DNA of 64,000 bases, taken from assembly GCA_002437105.1 (NCBI GenBank), contig DJOB01000004.1, positions 1-64,000 of the forward strand, in the 5' to 3' direction. Positions within the stretch are counted from its first letter, which is position 1. Each line of letters opens with the position of its first letter. The stretch comes from Caryophanales bacterium UBA6449 (GTDB taxonomy: Bacteria > Bacillota_I > Bacilli_A > RFN20 > CAG-288). The notes under the pieces were generated by a model. The model did no database searches. It worked only from the letters and a program-made list of their open reading frames with translations, and was not told where the DNA came from. This document shows positions 61,706 to 64,000 of the stretch, one piece after another. The translations under genes and the position numbers were made by a program.

Positions 61706-62398
61706 ATGGCTAAGAAGAGAAGCAAGGGCTATCGTGCCGCGGCTGCTCAGGTCGTTGTAGGCAAGCCCTACACCGTCGCTGAGGCTGCTACCCTGGTCAA
61801 GAAGACCTCGCCTGTCAAATTCGATGCGTCCGTCGACCTCGCGTTCAAGCTGAACCTCGATACCAAGCAGGCCGATCAGCAGCTCAGAGGCACCATCACC
61901 CTGCCCCATGGAAACGGTAAGACCAAGAAGATCCTGGCTCTCACCCGCTCCAAGCAGGAGGAGGCCAAGGCTGCCGGCGCTGACTTCGTCGGCGATGTCG
62001 ACATGCTGGAGAAGATCCAGAAGGAGAATTGGTTCGGGTTCGACGTCATCGTCGCTACCCCCGATATGATGGGTCAGATCGGTCGTCTGGGTCGTGTGCT
62101 CGGTCCTAAGGGACTGATGCCCAACCCTAAGACCGGAACTGTCACCCCCAATATCGGACAGGCTGTCAAGGAGATCAAGGCCGGTAAGGTCGAGTACCGT
62201 ACCGACAAGGATGGAAACGTCCAGCTCTCCGTCGGCAAGGTGTCCTTCTCCGAGCAGTTCCTGGCGGACAATATCAACGCTGTCATCAGCTTGATCCAGT
62301 CCGTCAAGCCTCTGTCCGTCAAGGGCGTCTACATCCACTCCATCCACGTCTCCAGCACCATGGGACCCTCCGTCAAGATCGCTGTTTCTACCAAGTAG
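61706..62398 (+). CDS. rplA: 50S ribosomal protein L1
   Basis: A 230-residue uL1. [14 protein letters not shown] at the start, the conserved [37 protein letters not shown], the [21 protein letters not shown] signature and the [10 protein letters not shown] end are all present. It builds the L1 stalk and often represses its own operon. GGGAGGT precedes the ATG. Confidence 0.97.
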   Translation: MAKKRSKGYRAAAAQVVVGKPYTVAEAATLVKKTSPVKFDASVDLAFKLNLDTKQADQQLRGTITLPHGNGKTKKILALTRSKQEEAKAAGADFVGDVDMLEKIQKENWFGFDVIVATPDMMGQIGRLGRVLGPKGLMPNPKTGTVTPNIGQAVKEIKAGKVEYRTDKDGNVQLSVGKVSFSEQFLADNINAVISLIQSVKPLSVKGVYIHSIHVSSTMGPSVKIAVSTK

Positions 62399-62428
62399 TC
62401 GATCCGTCACAATAACTGGGCACATCAG

Positions 62429-62521
62429 CGTACCTAAGACGGCAGCGGCCACCAGGCTTAATCAGCTGCTCAGGAAGCTAAACTACGTCGAAAAAGTATG
62501 TTGTTTGCCATAGTAGGTACG
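62429..62521 (+). promoter_or_regulatory. L10 leader of rplJ-rplL
   Basis: Between rplA and rplJ. CGTACCTA (62429-62436) and TAGGTACG (62514-62521) are perfectly complementary and close a domain, followed inside by AAGACGGCAGC and GCTGCT pairing (AGC/GCT around 62443-62468). Layout and the CCTAAGACGGCAG motif match the ribosomal protein L10 leader, where L10-L12 binds and represses translation. Confidence 0.75.
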
Positions 62522-62552
62522 ATACGATGCGAAAAGATTCAGGAGGTCGGAA

Positions 62553-63083
62553 ATGAATCCCAAGACTCTAGAGGCCAAGAAGGCCAGAGTAGCGGAGCTC
62601 AAGGAGCGTCTCCAGACTGCGAATTGCGTCCTGATCCTGTCCTATCAGGGACTGGACGTCAAGACCTTCACCAAGCTGCGTGAAGCTCTTCACCACGTCG
62701 AGGCTGACGGCAAGCCCGTCAAGGCCGGCGTCGAGGTGCGTAAGAACACCCTCGTGAAGCGCGCGCTTGAGGAAGTGAACGATAAGGAGCTCGAAGGGCT
62801 TTTGACCGGTGCTAATGCGCTGATCACCTGCGATGATCCTCTCGCTTGTCTGAAGGCTGTCACTGAGTTCTGCGAGAAGAACTCGAAGTTCGCCAAGATC
62901 AAGGGCGGACTCATCGAGCACGTCTTCATGAACCAGGAGAAGCTGGACGTTATCGGCGCCTGCGGCAGCCGCAATGGAATCTACTCCATGCTGCTGTCCG
63001 TACTCGAGGCCGGTATGCGCAACCTCGCTGTGGACGTGAAGATGATCGCCGAGAAGAAGCAGGCCGAGCAGCCTGCTGCCTAG
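62553..63083 (+). CDS. rplJ: 50S ribosomal protein L10
   Basis: A 176-residue uL10. [35 protein letters not shown] is the typical N-domain, and [11 protein letters not shown] and [12 protein letters not shown] follow. The Ala-rich C-terminus binds L12 dimers. AGGAGG precedes the ATG. It is the base of the stalk and the likely autoregulator at the leader upstream. Confidence 0.95.
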   Translation: MNPKTLEAKKARVAELKERLQTANCVLILSYQGLDVKTFTKLREALHHVEADGKPVKAGVEVRKNTLVKRALEEVNDKELEGLLTGANALITCDDPLACLKAVTEFCEKNSKFAKIKGGLIEHVFMNQEKLDVIGACGSRNGIYSMLLSVLEAGMRNLAVDVKMIAEKKQAEQPAA

Positions 63084-63117
63084 TCGCTGTAGTATTGCCA
63101 TCGGAGGTAAATGCAAA

Positions 63118-63486
63118 ATGGCTAAGATTGCTAAGGAAGATATCATCGCTTCTCTCAAGGAGTACACCGTTGTCGAGCTGTTCGACTTGGTGAAGGCTAT
63201 TGAGACTGAGTTCGGTGTCAAGGCTGCGGCCGCTGTCGCTGCTGCTCCCGCTGCTGCTAAGGCTGCTGAGGGACCCAGCGAGGTCACTGTCTCCGTCACC
63301 GCTTTCTCCGGCTCCAAGGTCGCTGTCATCAAGGCTGTCCAGGGTATCACCGGTCTGGGACTGATGGATGCCAAGAAGCTGATCGATACTCTCCCTGCCA
63401 AGATCAAGGAGAAGGTCTCTCCCGCGGAGGCCGACGAGATCAAGAAGAAGCTCGAGGCGGCTTCTTGCACTGTCGAAGTCAAGTAG
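63118..63486 (+). CDS. rplL: 50S ribosomal protein L7/L12
   Basis: A 122-residue bL12: N-terminal dimer domain ([21 protein letters not shown]), an Ala-rich hinge (about 36-55), and the C-terminal factor-binding domain ([34 protein letters not shown]). It recruits elongation factors to the ribosome. GGAGGT precedes the ATG. A hairpin follows before rpoB. Confidence 0.97.
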   Translation: MAKIAKEDIIASLKEYTVVELFDLVKAIETEFGVKAAAAVAAAPAAAKAAEGPSEVTVSVTAFSGSKVAVIKAVQGITGLGLMDAKKLIDTLPAKIKEKVSPAEADEIKKKLEAASCTVEVK

Positions 63487-63503
63487 TCTCTCTGTTCGCC
63501 TAT

Positions 63504-63561
63504 TAGGTTTCCACCCGCTTCCGACACCTGTCGCCAGCGGGTTTTGTCGCCATTGGAAACC
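63504..63561 (+). terminator. Nested hairpin between rplL and rpoB, likely attenuator
   Basis: ACCCGCT (63513-63519) pairs with AGCGGGT (63536-63542), followed by TTT. An outer stem GGTTTCCA (63506-63513) with TGGAAACC (63554-63561) competes with it. A partial terminator here would lower rpoB relative to ribosomal proteins, as in the E. coli rplL-rpoB gap. Confidence 0.6.
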
Positions 63562-63662
63562 CCTAGTGCTGACCCGTGGGCATCGTAGTGCATGGCGATC
63601 GCTCACCTCTCAGCCGTATTGATAACCTTACCTGAATCAGATGAAAGAGAAAGGTTCCCGCG

Positions 63663-64000
63663 ATGGAGAATAATCAAATTAGAGAGCAGCTCGACGAGCT
63701 GACCAAGGATTATCGTCGCCTCAATAATGGGCGTATCGATTTCGCGAAGGTCAGCGGAACTGCGGATCTGCCTAACCTCTGTGAGGTTCAGACAGCGTCT
63801 TTCGAGGATTTCATCAACCACGGTATCGAGGAGGAGTTCGAGAACTTCTTCCCGATCGGATCGATCGATCCCAAGCTGAAGGCGGAGAAATCCCAGAACG
63901 ATCAGAAGGAGATCTTCCTCGAGTATGTCCCCCACAGCATCCACTGGGAGGACCCCGAGCCCGCTGATCCCAACGATGCGCGCAATCGGAATACCACCTA
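63663..64000 (+). CDS. rpoB: RNA polymerase beta subunit, N-terminal part
   Basis: The first 112 residues of RpoB, cut by the window end. YRRLNNGRIDFAKVSGTADLPNLCEVQTASFEDFINHGIEEEFENFFPI aligns by pattern with the usual LPnLievQ..SFe.Fl..Gl.EEf..i.PI start. The segment that follows the PI motif is Asp/Pro-rich and looks diverged. A weak AAAGG precedes the ATG. It follows rplL by 176 bp. Confidence 0.9.
   Translation, partial: MENNQIREQLDELTKDYRRLNNGRIDFAKVSGTADLPNLCEVQTASFEDFINHGIEEEFENFFPIGSIDPKLKAEKSQNDQKEIFLEYVPHSIHWEDPEPADPNDARNRNTT

Overview
The window is a gene-dense bacterial chromosome segment of roughly 50-55% G+C by eye. Gene content and order (rimP-nusA-infB-rbfA, alaS-ruvX-DUF1292, rimM-trmD, rplK-rplA / rplJ-rplL-rpoB, khpA, RarA, DegV, ECF transporters, AGGAGG-type ribosome sites) point to a Firmicutes-type bacterium. 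Serine-rich lipoproteins with the pattern signal peptide / lipobox Cys / Ser-rich linker, heterodimeric ABC exporters and pared-down operons suggest an uncultured, probably gut-associated Bacilli / Erysipelotrichia-like lineage. That placement is inference. No tRNA, rRNA, CRISPR array, insertion sequence or prophage was seen.

Layout. 0.1-3.1 kb: an aldehyde-stress unit, with a MerR/AdhR-like regulator divergent from an aldo-keto reductase and an aldehyde dehydrogenase across a classic 19-bp-spacer MerR promoter containing a perfect palindrome. 3.2-7.4 kb: a HAD phosphatase, a DUF6282 hydrolase with a PTS EIIC-like membrane protein, a duplicated-motif mini-protein and a low-molecular-weight phosphatase. 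7.4-10.4 kb: rpsU (TTG start) divergent from a complete ECF vitamin-type transporter (S, T, fused A). 10.5-15.7 kb: transketolase with an unknown partner, then a large OB-fold/Ig-like lipoprotein. 15.9-19.7 kb: DegV + GNAT, then an island of unknown membrane and surface proteins. 19.7-24.6 kb: rarA, then dtd-mnmA-M6 protease. 24.7-31.2 kb: rimO, a heterodimeric ABC exporter and cysS, closed by a terminator. 31.3-38.4 kb: a PcrA/UvrD helicase with an extra Cys-rich tail, MgtC, truB, DUF3737, a MalY-like lyase and VanZ. 38.4-43.9 kb: thpR, then rbfA-infB-nusA-rimP on the minus strand, without the usual ylxR/L7Ae genes. 44.0-51.1 kb: alaS-ruvX-DUF1292 and a second heterodimeric ABC exporter in one overlapping minus-strand run. 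51.1-53.3 kb: an unidentified multi-hairpin RNA region ending in a terminator, then trmD-rimM, khpA and rpsP. 53.5-57.6 kb: a KDG-permease homologue with a long cytoplasmic tail, acetolactate decarboxylase and a secreted endonuclease I lipoprotein. 57.7-60.9 kb: rplS and two paralogous aminotransferases. 61.1-64 kb: the L11-L1 and L10-L12-RpoB unit with leader structures; rpoB runs off the end.

How it fits together. Most of the window is translation and ribosome-maturation machinery interleaved with envelope functions. Three Ser-rich lipoproteins (OB-fold protein, M6 protease, endonuclease I) suggest extracellular breakdown of protein and nucleic acid; ECF and ABC transporters suggest import of cofactors and export of lipids or drugs. 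Acetolactate decarboxylase, aldehyde dehydrogenase and transketolase fit a fermentative, pentose-phosphate-using metabolism.

The hunt found no clearly new defence or mobile system. The best leads are the multi-hairpin RNA between trmD and alaS, the inverted-repeat element at 4.14-4.21 kb, the helicase Cys-rich tail, the permease tail and the duplicated mini-protein.
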